In this document: one piece after another, positions 32,576 to 44,171 of the stretch
How the letters are laid out: every line of letters starts with the position of its first letter
Numbering within the stretch: position 1 is the first letter of the stretch
Origin: Limnephilus marmoratus
Lineage: Eukaryota > Arthropoda > Insecta > Trichoptera > Limnephilidae
Assembly (NCBI GenBank): GCA_917880885.1
Contig: OU862908.1
Span: 10,762,501-10,826,500 of the forward strand
Direction: 5' to 3'
Length of the DNA stretch: 64,000 nucleotides
Notes under the pieces: model-generated
The model's database searches: none
Told to the model about the DNA's origin: nothing
What the model saw: the letters and a program-made list of their open reading frames with translations, nothing else
Position numbers and translations under genes: made by a program

Positions 32576-32959
32576 TCATTCCCCACACGATGCTATCTCT
32601 GAAGACGTTAAACATAAAATTAGTGCGAACATAAAATTAGTGCGAGAAGCAACTACGTTAAATGGAGCATGGAGTCTGGTGTTGTAATTGTTAGGTACTT
32701 GATAATTTATCATGTTCACAAGTTCAGGGCTATCCAAATATCCGTTGATAATTTTAAATAATAATAAAACATCGCAGATTTTTCTTCGCTGTGACAATTC
32801 GGGTAATTTAAGCAATTGCATTAAATAATTATAATTAAAATTTTCTATAGGAATTTTTAATTTGTAATTTATATGCCTTAAAAATTTATGTTGTACTCTT
32901 TCAATTTTGTGTGAATGCACAATATTAAAAACAAATATTAAAAATAATATTAAAAACAA
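32576..32959 (-). pseudogene. LINE C-terminal fragment
   Basis: The frame reads NIVHSHKIERVQHKFLRHIN, YKLKIPIENFNYNYLMQLLK, LPELSQRRKICDVLLLFKII and NGYLDSPELVNMINYQVP. This is the typical region after the RT domain of jockey-like LINEs (I-ER-VQ-KFLR, LxxRR). It is 5'-truncated and ends without the usual C-terminal domain. The homologous part of another copy appears at 46005-46170. Confidence 0.8.
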
Positions 32960-33582
32960 AAAAAGATTATAACTATCTGGCCTAATCGGGCTTAGGGCCG
33001 CGCTCCACTTTTGGAAGATGACCGATTTGCTAGGGCGATCTTTAAATAAGCGAAAATTATTTTTTAGAGATTTTATCCATTTTTACAGATCGAGGAGGCC
33101 TTTACCATACTGTATGATTTTTCAATACTAAAACCAGAATAATTTTATTTTATGGGAGGATAGTGCAATCCCAGTCTGCCATATTACATAAACTATAGTA
33201 CAATTATATTTTACAGAGTAAATAAAAATCTAAAAGAAATAAACCATGATAACGTATTACGTATTAGGTAGGTACCTAATGAAAACAATAAATGAAAATA
33301 AAATTCGAACGTAAATAACCTCCCGGGCAAAGATATTGAAATACAAAAGATATATGCTATGATGTCCGCCCTACTGTCGGCGGACTACTAGGTACCTATT
33401 GGGAATAGTTTGCATACGTAAAGAATTTATTCATTTACTCAATTTTTTGAAGGTGTGCAGTAGGCAGTAGTATTGGTTAACAATATAGTTTGAATACGGA
33501 AATAATTCGTTCATTTAGTTTAACGTTTGATTAGTTTACTCGTTAATTATTCTTCATTTAGTTTATTCGTTAATTGGTTAAT
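32960..33582. other. AT-rich spacer
   Basis: Nothing recognised; short repeats of GTTAATTGGTTAAT-type sequence near 33540-33585. Confidence 0.4.
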
Positions 33583-33983
33583 GACGGCCGGCGTAGTCCA
33601 GCGGTAAGGTTCTTGACTCGCACTCCGAAGGTCGCGGGATCGAATCCCAGCGTGGCAAATAAATTTTATTTGATTAATTTGTGTTATTTGACAATTTATT
33701 AATTAAAAATAATATACAGTATATTTGCGGCACGTTCCAGAGTGGAAGATACTCTCAGTATCGCCCTGGTGTAAGACCACCATTCAGAATTGAAACGTTG
33801 CTTGAAATGGCATTAGCCGTGTTTGGTGACCAGAACTGAATAGCCAGGTACTTCCCAACCTTCCTCTTCCCTATCTCCTTCCCCTCCTCACTACCTTCGG
33901 TCTCACAACATTCCCCAATTAGGGATGCCATAGTCTCACTGGCTTCAGACGGGAGCAGTTGGGACTCTTGTGCGGTATTCATA
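33583..33983 (+). mobile_element. SINE family A, full length
   Basis: The tRNA-like head is GACGGCCGGCGTAGTCCAGC (box A region), with GGTCGCGGGATCGAATCCC (box B) at about 33632-33650. The full body follows, and the tail TGTGCGGTATTCATAT. This is the best copy for defining the family. Confidence 0.88.
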
Positions 33984-34070
33984 TAAATATATATATATCG
34001 GCGACACCAGGAAGCACAGTCCCACCCAGTTGAAATTGCGGATAGCACTTCTCTTATATTTCAATATCTT

Positions 34071-34180
34071 TGCTCCCGGGTATAACAAATTGAGTAGGAG
34101 CTCAGCAATGAGGAACCAACTTAAGAAGATAATAAATAAATCGTGTAATCGATCCTCCATACGACGCGGTGTGTAATTAT
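34071..34180 (+). repeat. Direct repeat copy 2 (pair with 31321-31440)
   Basis: See 31321. The block runs from CCCGGGTATAACAAATTGAG to ACGCGGTGTGTAATTATAAG. Confidence 0.45.
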
Positions 34181-35200
34181 AAGTTATTGTATTTAGTTGT
34201 ACTATTTATTAAATTTTGTAAAACTAATCTTACCTCAAATTATCTTCAGGCTTAAAAAAGCAATCAAACATCTGCAGAAAACAGGGTTGATTAAACTGCA
34301 CCTGAAAATAGAAAATATTCCTTTAATTATCTTAACGTTGAAACTGACACTATAAAAAATGCATCCCTCCCATCTAAACCTTTTATTTCAACATTTTATA
34401 GCTCTAAAAATGTATAATTTACTATTTATTTACAACCTTTAAAGAGACCATATGTCAAAATCTTCAATCTTATAAAACTTGGCTAACAACACTGAAACAG
34501 GTATTTTTGTCTCATAAGTTTTAAAAAAGCCTATCATTGGACAGCTTTTAGAGTAGCTATATTTTATTGTTTGCTATGTTTTTTGTCTTTTAATTGCACT
34601 TGTAACATGCATTCTTACAAAACTTTCGCAAATGCGAAAATGACAGCGCAGAATGTTATTCATTATGTTGTAGTTTTTTATTGCATTCTAATTCAGTTGG
34701 GTACTCTGTTTAAATCCCTAATTTAGATATATTTAAAATCTTCACTTTAACCATATAAATGAAATGAAATATATATTTTTTAAAATCAATATAAAACCCA
34801 CGCACAGGCATTACCTTTGTGGGATGTTTTTGTTCATACATTTATTGTATTAACCCTTTTTATGTACTTTTCATTATTTCATTATTTTATCAAAAAATTT
34901 ATTAAATAGTAAACTTCACCATTCAGTTTTGCTTTAGTCAACTGATGTTGTCATCTTTAGTGGAAATTTCATTCTTAGAATAAATTTTAGAGATGTATTT
35001 GAACTGGGAAATTGTAAACCGTCCTGAAATGACTCTAACAAAAATCATGATTGTTCGTTCAAGGTCAAATTCCAACAAGGTTTGAATAGGGCGGCCAAGC
35101 CAAAAGGCGCATAGCGCGAGTAAAATGTTGGCGCCCCCTGTCGAAACCAGTAAACCAAAAGCCTAGGTAATTACTGGTAATCAAAAATACTTCTTCTCCA
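34181..35200. other. AT-rich stretch
   Basis: No ORF or known repeat. A GC patch at 35085-35155 (GGGCGGCCAAGCCAAAAGGC) resembles a transposon end, but no partner was found. Confidence 0.4.
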
Positions 35201-35391
35201 GTTGGACTCTCTCAACAGTCTCAATCCATCGCTTGCACCGCCATTGGAGGGATGGATTCATACGTTTGTCACTCCTGGACATTGACCCTCATGGTCCTAC
35301 CCACATCTCCTACCTTTTTCCTTCCCAGAACTTCCTTTCCTTAAAAAGAACCTCTACATAGCATCCCCTAAGATGGGCCCTAAGGGAAATC
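35201..35391 (+). mobile_element. Family C element, partial
   Basis: Contains GGATGGATTCATACG, TTCCCAGAACTTCCT and CATCCCCTAAGATG. The terminal hairpin and poly(A) are lost. Confidence 0.7.
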
Positions 35392-35632
35392 AGCACCGTT
35401 TTACGAAACATAATCTAAAGGGCGATGTGTTAGGTGTTAGGTATTATCAGCCATTAATCAATCTTGGCGCCAATTTCTGAGAATTACGGAGAAAGCATTC
35501 CAGACACTTTAAATTTTTAGAAACATTTGTTAAGCGCTCTAGGACATATTGAACAAAGGGTTCCATGACAGTTGATCTGCCGACAGTTGGCCGCCCCGGC
35601 ATTTTTATAAAATACATATTTTGGAAAAATAC
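35392..35632. other. No recognised feature
   Basis: Overlaps a 99-codon minus frame (35447-35746) with no recognisable domain. Confidence 0.35.
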
Positions 35633-36320
35633 GGTATACCTAATTACGCACAGTACTAACTGATCCCGAAGGGATGTGCAATAGCGTGTGTCGCTCTCCA
35701 TAGAGAGAAAACAAATGGCCTTATATTCAAACGCCCGTGGTCTCAAAAGATCTGTAGCTATTCGAAAACGTAAAAAAAAAAGAAATTATTGTTCACTATT
35801 AGCCCGCTAAAATGGCCGGAAGTTTCGAAAAAAATAGATTTCGTGATTTTGAAAAAAAATGAAACAAAGGGTTAATATTTTATATTTTGTACCAAACTTA
35901 TTTTTCATTACATAACTGCAGTACAAAGAACCAAAAAAGATATTTTTTTAAACATATGTGATGTGTTGGTTAAAAAAATAAAAGGGGAAAATAACACTTT
36001 TTCTGGATAAAATCAGAATTCTTGTTGACTTACTTGTATTCATTAAGTTGAACATTTTTTCATTTTTGTTAGTTATACGCATTTTTTAATAATAAACAAA
36101 AAGGCTAGATTACTGAAAAAAAATTTATTAAAAATTAAAAAAAAAAAGGTTTGTTTTTTGCTTTTCAATGCATTTTAGCGGGCTAATAACCATTTTAAAA
36201 AAAATTAATTTAAATGCAGTTATCATTTTCTTTGCAAGACGCAACTTTTGAGACCCCGGGCGTTTCTGAATTCAAAAGTTGAAAAAATTGACACACGCTA
36301 ATGTGCAGGGAGGTTATACC
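35633..36320. repeat. Foldback, ~690 bp, enclosing a MITE
   Basis: Mirrored blocks, outside to inside: GGTATACC / GGTTATACC; ATGTGCAATAGCGTGTGTCG against ACACACGCTAATGTGCA; and ACGCCCGTGGTCTCAAAAG against CTTTTGAGACCCCGGGCGT. The MITE at 35799-36186 lies at the centre. Confidence 0.6.
35799..36186. mobile_element. TA-flanked MITE with perfect terminal repeats
   Basis: The ends are TTAGCCCGCTAAAATG and the exact complement CATTTTAGCGGGCTAA, each flanked by TA (35797-35798, 36187-36188). Size is 388 bp, non-coding. The ends are Tc1/mariner-like in target choice. The TIRs themselves contain the self-complementary AGCCCGCTAA-type core. Confidence 0.7.
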
Positions 36321-36352
36321 ACAGAATAAGTAAAAAACATTTTTTCATTCAA

Positions 36353-36425
36353 ACTAGCTGACCCCGCGAATTTCGTACCACTTCAGAATCAATAACTGTT
36401 GTGTTAATTTATTTATAAGCTGAAT
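36353..36425 (+). repeat. Possible family B 5' end
   Basis: AAACTAGCTGACCCCGCGAA resembles the first bases of family B and of related insect repeats; the remainder is not recognisable. Confidence 0.4.
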
Positions 36426-36758
36426 TAAATTCAGTTTTTTTATTAAGTTAATATTTACACAATGAAGCAATTATCGATGCGCAACTGTCCGTGTTTTGTT
36501 TTTGTCATTATCAGAGACGGCGTTTTGTACGATTTATAATTTTTGTGATATTCTTACTTTTCCACTTACGGGAATTGCGTTTCATTTTCTTTATACGTGT
36601 GAGGGATATTTATTATAAGTTTAGTATTTTTCCTTTGGAGGGGCGGTGGTGGATTCATAAAAAACTCAAGGGGGCGCGCTAAAGATATAAGAAAACTAAA
36701 AAGTAGACAACAGTGGGGAGAATACGAAGCACCGCACAAAGAGGAGACTGACTATACT

Positions 36759-36790
36759 ATCTCATTCTCTCGCAGGCTAACACATATAGA
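36759..36790 (-). repeat. Family F end fragment
   Basis: ATCTCATTCTCTCGCAGGCT followed by ATATAGA matches the conserved end of family F. Confidence 0.55.
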
Positions 36791-36825
36791 TGACAGTGGA
36801 TGAGTTTGTGTATTCGTGAAGTATG

Positions 36826-37165
36826 TTTACGAGAGATGGGGAGGCTGACAGAGATATTGCAAGAAGATTAAATGTAGGTAACTCCGCATTTATAGAGGAC
36901 TGAAAGCCGTTGGCGCTAACAAAAAACTGTCAAAGAGGCAAAGCTAGCACTCCACAATGGAGTGCTGGTACCAACCCTGATGTATGGCAGTGAAGCAAGA
37001 AACTGGCACACTAAATGCTATAGAATTTAGATCCCTGCGGCATACCTGTGGTAAAGCCACGTATGATAGTGTGAGAAAAATATGAAAAGAATGCAAGGCT
37101 GATGCAAGCGTAATAAGTAAGATTAAGAAAGGGACGCTTAGATGGTTTAGACATGTAGAGCGAAT
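36826..37165 (+). pseudogene. Family D LINE, RT C-terminal part
   Basis: Reads FTRDGEADRDIARRLNVGN, then in other frames VLVPTLMYGSEARNWHTK, FRSLRHTCGKATYDSVRK and ADASVISKIKKGTLRWFRHV. The gene is frameshifted at least twice and ends at ERMIEE, so the GRxxRGRPR part is missing. Right of it is an unassigned G/C-rich run at 37196-37240. Confidence 0.8.
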
Positions 37166-37343
37166 GATTGAAGAAAGATTTTCTTATATTTAGGGTGGCC
37201 AGGGGGGGGGGCGTCGCCCCCGCGCCCCCCACATGTATCCGCCACTGTGGAGGGGTGCAGACGTACGTTCACCGTTTGTCTCATTTTCGACTATTTAACA
37301 CTAATTCGTGTGTAAGAAAGAGGGGCAGCATTACACAGGGTAT

Positions 37344-37716
37344 CCGGGGGTAAAGTACATTAACTTCGAGAGGTGATTCTACATGATTGTATAAGTAAAA
37401 AATATAAAAAACTTTTTTCTAAAATCCAATTTTTAGGGGTAGTTTTGTAGTAAAAAGATAAAATTAGACCTGCATGTGCGGCCAGCTTTATTATTTTCCG
37501 TTGTTACGGTACGGGCCAATCACAACCATGCAATGTTGCCACAATCATGTCCGGCAGGCTCTCTTTAAGTATGATCGTACCTCACACTAAGGATTTTTAG
37601 TAGGTACGTCTTTTTGTATGGGAAAAAAAGTTGGAATTTCTAAAAAAGTTGTAAATCTTTTTTACTCCTACCATCATGTAGAATCACCACGCCTAGTTAA
37701 TGCACTTTAATTCCGG
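37344..37716. mobile_element. MITE with ~50-bp terminal inverted repeats
   Basis: The left arm, TAAAGTACATTAACT then GGTGATTCTACATGAT, is mirrored by a right arm whose complement reads TAAAGTGCATTAACT then GGTGATTCTACATGAT. CCGG sits at both outer ends. The target duplication is unclear. Non-coding. Confidence 0.65.
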
Positions 37717-39080
37717 ACATTCTGTACGTTTAAAAACAAAAGCAAAACAATCAGCATATCGACATTTGACGTTTTTGAATTTTTGGAATTCACTCACTAT
37801 TCAATATTATATTTATCACAATATTGCTGCGGCTCTTTCAAAAGATGAGAATTCCTTCCATACAAAATGAATGAGAAATTATGAAGGAAAGAATTGTTCT
37901 TTATAATTTTTTGTTGTGAATTTTTCCGATGTTTCAATAGCTTTCCTGCTATTCGGGGCGGAGACAAATCCAAAAAATCAAAGATCATAGAAATCGGGCC
38001 AGCCGTTCTCGAGTTATAAATGGTGTAACTAACCCGACTTTGTTGTTTATGTTAAGATTAAGATATTATTTCGGGGGGCCAATTATAGCGAATCAAATGT
38101 CGGGTCACCCGAATAAAGCCCCTAGTTCTGGCCCTGATGGTAGGTACAATCACAATATTATGAATACCTGAATCTACTCTATGCCATCTTCTCACTGTCC
38201 TTGATAACGTGTTTAAGCCAAGCAGGATCTCATCCAAAGGATATTTGGCCAATTAAAAACATAACAACACTGAATCACAAAAGAGAATCAACACCATAAT
38301 GTGTGATATTCAGAACTTTTAGGTACTCTTAAACAATCCTGTTCTTCAAACACATTGAGAAAAAATTCCCATCGGCAATCGAAATTCGTAGGGTCAAAAA
38401 ATTATCAAAAGATTTTGGCATTCTACATAATTTTTTTTGACTTTACATACAGGTATTATGATCTGATAAGAATCATTATAATCACATTACAGTAGGCGCC
38501 AAAATAATGATTGTTATGATCGATATTTTGACTGTAATGTAATAATAATAATGTATTATCTTTATTGAAAGAAATTTGCAGCACTTAAAACTAAAAAAAG
38601 TATAAGTTCAGTGTTAATAGGATACATTGTTTTATAAATTACACGAGTAAAAAAAGAAGAAAGTAGAAAAAAATACATATAAACAGCGGGCGCTGTCCCT
38701 CCATACATACCTACTGTAGATGCAGCGCTTCCCTTCCTTTTGAGGGGTATAATAAATATTATAATAATTGTTATTTATTTATTCAGCATTAAAAAAAAGT
38801 TTTGGGCTTATTTTTTTCTAGCCGTAAATAGTATCTAATAAATACTGCAATTTAATGTCACCGCCCAACCCCAGTGGCCAAATCTTGTTCGTGGACTAGT
38901 TTGTAGGTATTTTTGTTGGTATTTTATATTTGATATTAGGTATGAATGTACTTCTTTGTAAAAGGGATTTTTACAAAAAGCCCTCGACCGCTACTGATAA
39001 ACAGTAGGTAATATTTAAAGAACAGAGATTTAAAGTTATATGTTGAGGTTTCTCAAAACCGGCCTCACTAGGCTAGCGAA
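37717..39080. other. No gene; one AT-rich palindromic patch
   Basis: 38495-38550 contains mirrored ATCACATTACAGT / ACTGTAATGT motifs, possibly a short MITE. No coding sequence recognised. Confidence 0.4.
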
Positions 39081-39480
39081 TACCGGCGTGATATAGGGGT
39101 AAGGCTCATGACTCGCAATCCGAAGATAGCGGGTTATAATCCCGGCGTGGGCAAATAAATTTTATTTGATTGATTTGTATTATTTCACAATTAATTCATT
39201 TAAAAATAATACATAGTATATTTGCGGCACGTTCCAGAGTGGAAGATACTTTCAGTATCTCCCTGGTGTAAGACCACCATTCAGAATTGAAATATTGGTT
39301 GAAATGGCTTTAGTCGTGTTTGGTGACCAGATCTGAATAGCCAGGTACTACCCCACCTTCATCTTCCCCATATCCTTCCCCTCCCCACTGTCTTCAGTCT
39401 CACAACATACCCCAATCGGGGATGCCATAGTCTCACTGGCTCCAAACGGGTTCAGCTGAGACTTGTGAGGAATTCACATT
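39081..39480 (+). mobile_element. SINE family A
   Basis: Full length: a diverged tRNA-like head (ACCGGCGTGATATAGGGGTA), then the standard body and the tail TTGTGAGGAATTCACAT. Confidence 0.85.
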
Positions 39481-40184
39481 AAAAAAAACCTGTGTTAAGG
39501 AAGTAATTCTGTTAGTTAATTTGTAATACCTACGAACATATCCACATTTGTATTAAAATATGTTCACTCAATAGGTTGGTTGTGTTAATAACTTCATATT
39601 TGGGCGAGAGCATCTTGTCATTATAAGGCCCTATCATTACTTTTGTGATCCGATTAATTGAAATGTTTTCCGTGTTCATTTGGCAGCTGTTGTTACCAAT
39701 TGAAAAAGTTTAACGCATTTACGAATCCACTCTGTTCCCGAATTTGGCTTTATTAACGCGCAATAAGCGATCGGCAGACAAAATTTTAACATTTGTAGGG
39801 CTAAATTACGTTAATAAACCAGTTAAGTACGTTTTTAAACCAGTTAGGCGAAATCAATCAGAATTCCAGTTGGGTACAAAACCTATGTTTATCTTAATTA
39901 TGTTTTAACGTAATGTTTGAATAAACAAATCACGTGGTTACAGTAAAACAATATTAACAACTTTTTACTACACATAAACAAAAAAATGACCTTAAAATTT
40001 TAATTATGAACTCGAGAACTCGGCTTATTAGTTCATGCGAACTAATAAGACGAAGTCGTTTTTCACATAGGTTGTGTATGTATTTACACATGAGTTATAT
40101 ATAATTAAATATATTATAAATATAAATAAACTCATGTGTAGAACACATTCCCAAAGTTATAGCATCAAATTCAACATTACTCAA
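39481..40184. other. AT-rich spacer
   Basis: Nothing recognised. Confidence 0.4.
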
Positions 40185-41187
40185 GTGAACAGAACTGTAA
40201 GCATGGGGTTCTTTCAATTAAGTCAAATTAAAGCAGTATGGAGAAACTTGACAACAGAGGCGACTAAATTACTTGTCAATTCATATGTTGTTTCACGTCT
40301 GGATTATTGCACCGGAATATATACTTGTCTCCCAAAATATCAAATCAACAAATTACAATCTGTGTTCAACGCTGCGGCAAGACTTATCACCCGTGAATCT
40401 AAATATTCCCATATTTCTGAGATTTCAAATCTCAAAAATCTTCACTGGCTCAAGTGCCCTGAAAGAATCTAGTTTAAGCTCTGCTGGATGATATTCAAGT
40501 CCCTTAATAGAATGGCTCCGGCTTACTTATCGGAAATGTGTATTCCAGAAAATTCCAATTCTCGACAATCAACCCTCAGGTCGCAGCAACATTAGCTATC
40601 GGAAGGTTAAAGGAACCAAAGCGCACACCAGATACTAAATTCGGTGAGCGTGCTTTTGGAGTGTCAGGACCTAAAGCCTGGAATGGACTGTCACACGAGT
40701 TAAGAATGATCACAGATTCGACGGAATTTAGAGCTAAACTTAAAACTCATCTTTTCAGACAGTCGTATCCATAAGTTAAAGAAAAAAAAAACCATAAATT
40801 CACCTTTCACCTAAAAAATCTTTCACCTAAAAAAACCTTTCACCTTATAATAAAGCAAATTCTTTCAATTCTCAAGTCTTTCAAAATAAATATTTACTTA
40901 ATTTTGGCATTAATCTTCTTATAAATTTAATCTAAAATCAACAGTGATGAGCGTAGCAAAGGTAAAGTTATGCAATGTACAGTGTTTTAAATATAATGTC
41001 CTCCACGTGCAATTTCGTATCTTCCCCAAGCATACACTTTCTAATAAGAAGTGACCTGCAGGTAAGTATGTTTCTGTATCTATTTGTAAATAATAGAATT
41101 AGATAGAGCCTAAGAATTCATAATAAATTGTAAAGCGCTCTTGAGGTGATTTTTCACAAAATCTACAAATTATCCAATTTTTATTAT
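40185..41187 (+). pseudogene. CR1-like LINE, C-terminus and 3' end
   Basis: Blocks: MGFFQLSQIKAVWRNLTTEA, VVSRLDYCTGIYTCLPKYQI and NKLQSVFNAAARLITRES. After stops and frame changes there follow FGERAFGVSGPKAWNGLSHE and FRAKLKTHLFRQSYP, ending at 40772-40774. These are textbook CR1/L2-group C-terminal motifs. The 3' end AGCGCTCTTGAGGTGATTTT at 41134 followed by TTTTTATTATT also fits CR1-type tails. The element is 5'-truncated and frameshifted. Confidence 0.88.
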
Positions 41188-41934
41188 TTAAATATAGACC
41201 GGAAAACGAAGCGGCCCGGTTACAAGCGAAAACTTTAAACGCGTTATTTTCAAAACCACGTTTTCAGGTTGACCGGAATCCTACCTCATCGAATTTTCAT
41301 CCGATTCACTTCATCCAAAGTTTAAATTAAAGAAAATTAAATTTATATGCGGATGAACTTCGACTTATGAAAAATTATTGTTGTAGGACAAAGTTATTGC
41401 AAAATTAGGACAATTCTTTTCGTCAATTTTCATTTTATGTCCGCCATTTTTGCAATCAACAACCTTACTTTGCAAACTGTGGTTCATGCGTATTCTTCAT
41501 TGGTACTATAACTATATATTTTTTTTTAATTTCATGTTTCAATGATTTCCAGGGACTTTAGGATTTCAGCCGATTTGGTCGAACCCTCCGCTAGTGGCCG
41601 CCATACATTCAAATCAAATTTAATTTTTCAATTGTTTATTTGTTCAATGTATCTTTACAAGTAACAAAAATTTAGTGAACGAAAATAAATTTTTCTTTGA
41701 AAAAAAAACGCATTGGAAAAATACTTGTCTGGACCATAGACACATTAACTGATAGGCATTAATATAATATATATTTACATACGAGTATGTATATTGTTTA
41801 GTCGTTTAGTGAATACATTTGTTGAAAATGTCACTATTTTTATTACGTTGTTTAACGGTTTTGAATATATTTTTTCTAAGAAGATCGGAATGCCTTAACG
41901 TTTTTACTGTACTTCTAATATTGGTCCTACTGTC
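41188..41934. other. No recognised feature
   Basis: AT-rich sequence. Confidence 0.4.
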
Positions 41935-42707
41935 ATTCCACCCATTCTCCTCGGCGGGGACAATGTCAAAATCTGCAGTGAAATAAAATATTTGGGGCAT
42001 GTCGTCACTGATGACCTAAACGATAAAAATGACATAGAACGCCAAAGAAGAGTACTAAGCGTGCGAGCCAACATGCTCGCCAGGAGATTCAACAGGTGCA
42101 GTTCTCCGGTGAAGAAGCAAATATTCCAGAGCTACTGCATGAGCTTTTACACCGGCGAATTATGGACAAGATACTCACAAGGCGTTATGAACACACTTCG
42201 AGTACAATACAATAACGCATATAGGGCGCTATTCGGCCTACCTTGGAGATGCAGTGCCTCGCAGATGTTCGCAGAAGGAAGGGTACATGGGTTCGCCGCT
42301 TTGATGCGCCACAGAATAGCCGGGGTGAGACAGCGCTACCAAAGATCGAAGAACACTCTCGTCCAGGCCGTGGCCCAGTGGCAGGGCGCACCTCTTCACC
42401 AAACATGGAGAATTTATCTGAAGCCCCCGTAGTAAATATACGAGAACTAAATATGTGTATATATATACGTCTTTTTTAAATCTTTTTTATATTCTTTAAT
42501 TTTTTCTTTTTTATGTAGTAAATCCATTTTATGTATTATTCTTTTATATGTACATTACATATAAAAGAATAATACATAAAATGGATTTACTATATAAAAA
42601 AGAAAAAATTAAAGAATATAAAAAATTCTTTTATATGGCTGGCAGAGTATTGCACCCACCGCTCTGTTCGGCTGAAATAAATAACTTATTATTATTATTA
42701 TTAAACA
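41935..42707 (+). pseudogene. LINE C-terminus with (TTA)n 3' tail
   Basis: The frame is open from PILLGGDNVKICSEIKYLGH through VVTDDLNDKNDIERQRRVL to NAYRALFGLPWRCSASQMF, stopping at 42430-42432. KYLGHVVTDD is the conserved post-catalytic block of many LINEs. A 3' UTR follows and ends GGCTGAAATAAATAACTTA with TTATTATTATTA. The reading frame has no disablement over its length, but the element is 5'-truncated. Its UTR contains a 70-bp-arm palindrome. Confidence 0.82.
42483..42625. repeat. Near-perfect palindrome, 70-bp arms
   Basis: Arms 42483-42552 and 42556-42625 are separated by CAT and match at all but about one position (GTAG/ATAG). It lies inside the LINE 3' UTR. Confidence 0.92.
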
Positions 42708-42784
42708 TTTTCCAATGGTCAATCTTCCGATTGGACTGATACGGACTATTTCTGGGTATATTTCTGGGTACTGCTGCAGGTACT

Positions 42785-42974
42785 GGTGACCGGCCAACTC
42801 AGATTGAAACCAACTCAGAACCACCTCAGAAATGTCATTAAGAGTGATGATAAAAAAATTGGTTAAATAGGTTAAGTTAGGTTAGGGTTACCGGTTATTT
42901 AAAAAAAATCGTTGCTTTTTATATCCTTTCTGAGGTGGTTCTGAGTTGGTTTCATTCTGAGTTGGCATGAAACC
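42785..42974. mobile_element. MITE with long TIR and GCAGGTAC duplication
   Basis: CCAACTCAGATTGAAACC plus AACTCAGAACCACCTCAGAA at the left are mirrored on the right with one difference. GCAGGTAC flanks both sides (42776-42783, 42975-42982), extendable to nine bases with one mismatch. Long TIRs with an 8-9 bp duplication suggest Mutator-like or hAT. The centre contains GGTTAAGTTAGGTTAGGG. Confidence 0.65.
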
Positions 42975-43010
42975 GCAGGTACCATGTGTGAACATAGGTA
43001 GGTATAGAGC

Positions 43011-43330
43011 AAGTGTTCCGCAAACTTTTTGTGATCAAGGTACACTTACCAAATCAAGAAATTTTAGAGATACACCAAAGAAAAAAACCAATGTACATTT
43101 AATATTTAAATGAACAAACATATCCACCAGATTTGCACATTTTGCTACCCATTCTTCTTTTTTAAACAGAGAAGCATAATCTGAACATATTTTCGATTAT
43201 TAAGCTTAAGATTTTTCTTCGTTGACTCTTCTTCTTCTAGGTCAGTGTTCCGCAAAGGGTGTGCCGCGGCACAGTGGTGTACCGAGGTCATTAGTTGGTG
43301 TGCCTCACAGGCACACTGTGAAAAAAATAT
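43011..43330 (+). mobile_element. Two hAT-type terminal sequences in tandem
   Basis: AAGTGTTCCGCAAACTTTTT at 43011 and CAGTGTTCCGCAAAGGGTGT at 43243 are alike and are typical hAT ends. The mirrored right ends were not found, so two incomplete elements are inferred. Confidence 0.45.
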
Positions 43331-44084
43331 GATCGATCGATAAGTTGATATTTTTTAGTCATATTTAATGTTTCAATGTATCGTTTTAAAATTCCAAGTA
43401 TCGAAAAGATATAAAAATGATATTTTTTTCAAACCAATTCAAACGACCACTTAATTTCAGATAATTAGTATTTGACTTAGAAATAATGTCTATTCATTGG
43501 AATTTATTTTGTAATGTGAGATGATTAGGCTAAATTTACTAGATTTTTAGAGCCCCAATATCCTTTTTCAAATCTTACCGATATTTTTTATTAAAAATAT
43601 CAATATCTATTTCGATATTTGTGAAAACTATCGATATAGATCTATTTTCATTAAAAATAAATAGCCCGTAATACGTGTGTATAATGGATAAATTCATTAA
43701 ACGTACCTTAAGTGTCTCAAGTGAAACTAATGATTCCCTAGAGGCCTAGATAGAGAACCAACAGCATTCTTGTAAATATGAATTTTTAGCTTACGGAGCG
43801 TATATTTTTACTAAGAATGATCTAGTATCTAGTTTAAGTGCAAAGACAAGTAAAAGTCTGTCGGTAATGATAATATCATAGTAGAACACCCGCACAACAA
43901 CTACACAAATACCAATTCAAAATGTTAGTTATCTTTTCAGATTTTAAGATGAATTTAATAAAAACAAACTAGCTTATCTCTTTAAACACAGAACTGTTTT
44001 AAACAATGTGCAAACTGCTCTTGATACTAGAATAACGTGACCATTTATTTTCCCCCTAAACCGGGACACCGAAAAAAAGGTAGG
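43331..44084. other. AT-rich spacer
   Basis: Nothing recognised. Confidence 0.4.
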
Positions 44085-44170
44085 TACTTAATAAATTACT
44101 TAATAATAATAAATTTGGACAATTTACATAGCGCTGATTTCGCGAAAATCACCTCAAGAGCGCTGTACGA
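44085..44170 (-). mobile_element. CR1-like 3' end
   Basis: The complement reads GTACAGCGCTCTTGAGGTGA, a hairpin loop with CGCGAAAT, AGCGCTATGTAAATTG and a (TTA)n tail. It matches the 3' end at 41134. A weaker copy is at 44940-44990. Confidence 0.6.
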
Positions 44171-44171
44171 A

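Noticed and set aside
42855..42895. TTAGG telomeric repeat tract
   Set aside because: Only a few irregular GGTTAGG-like units are present, inside a MITE; not a telomere.
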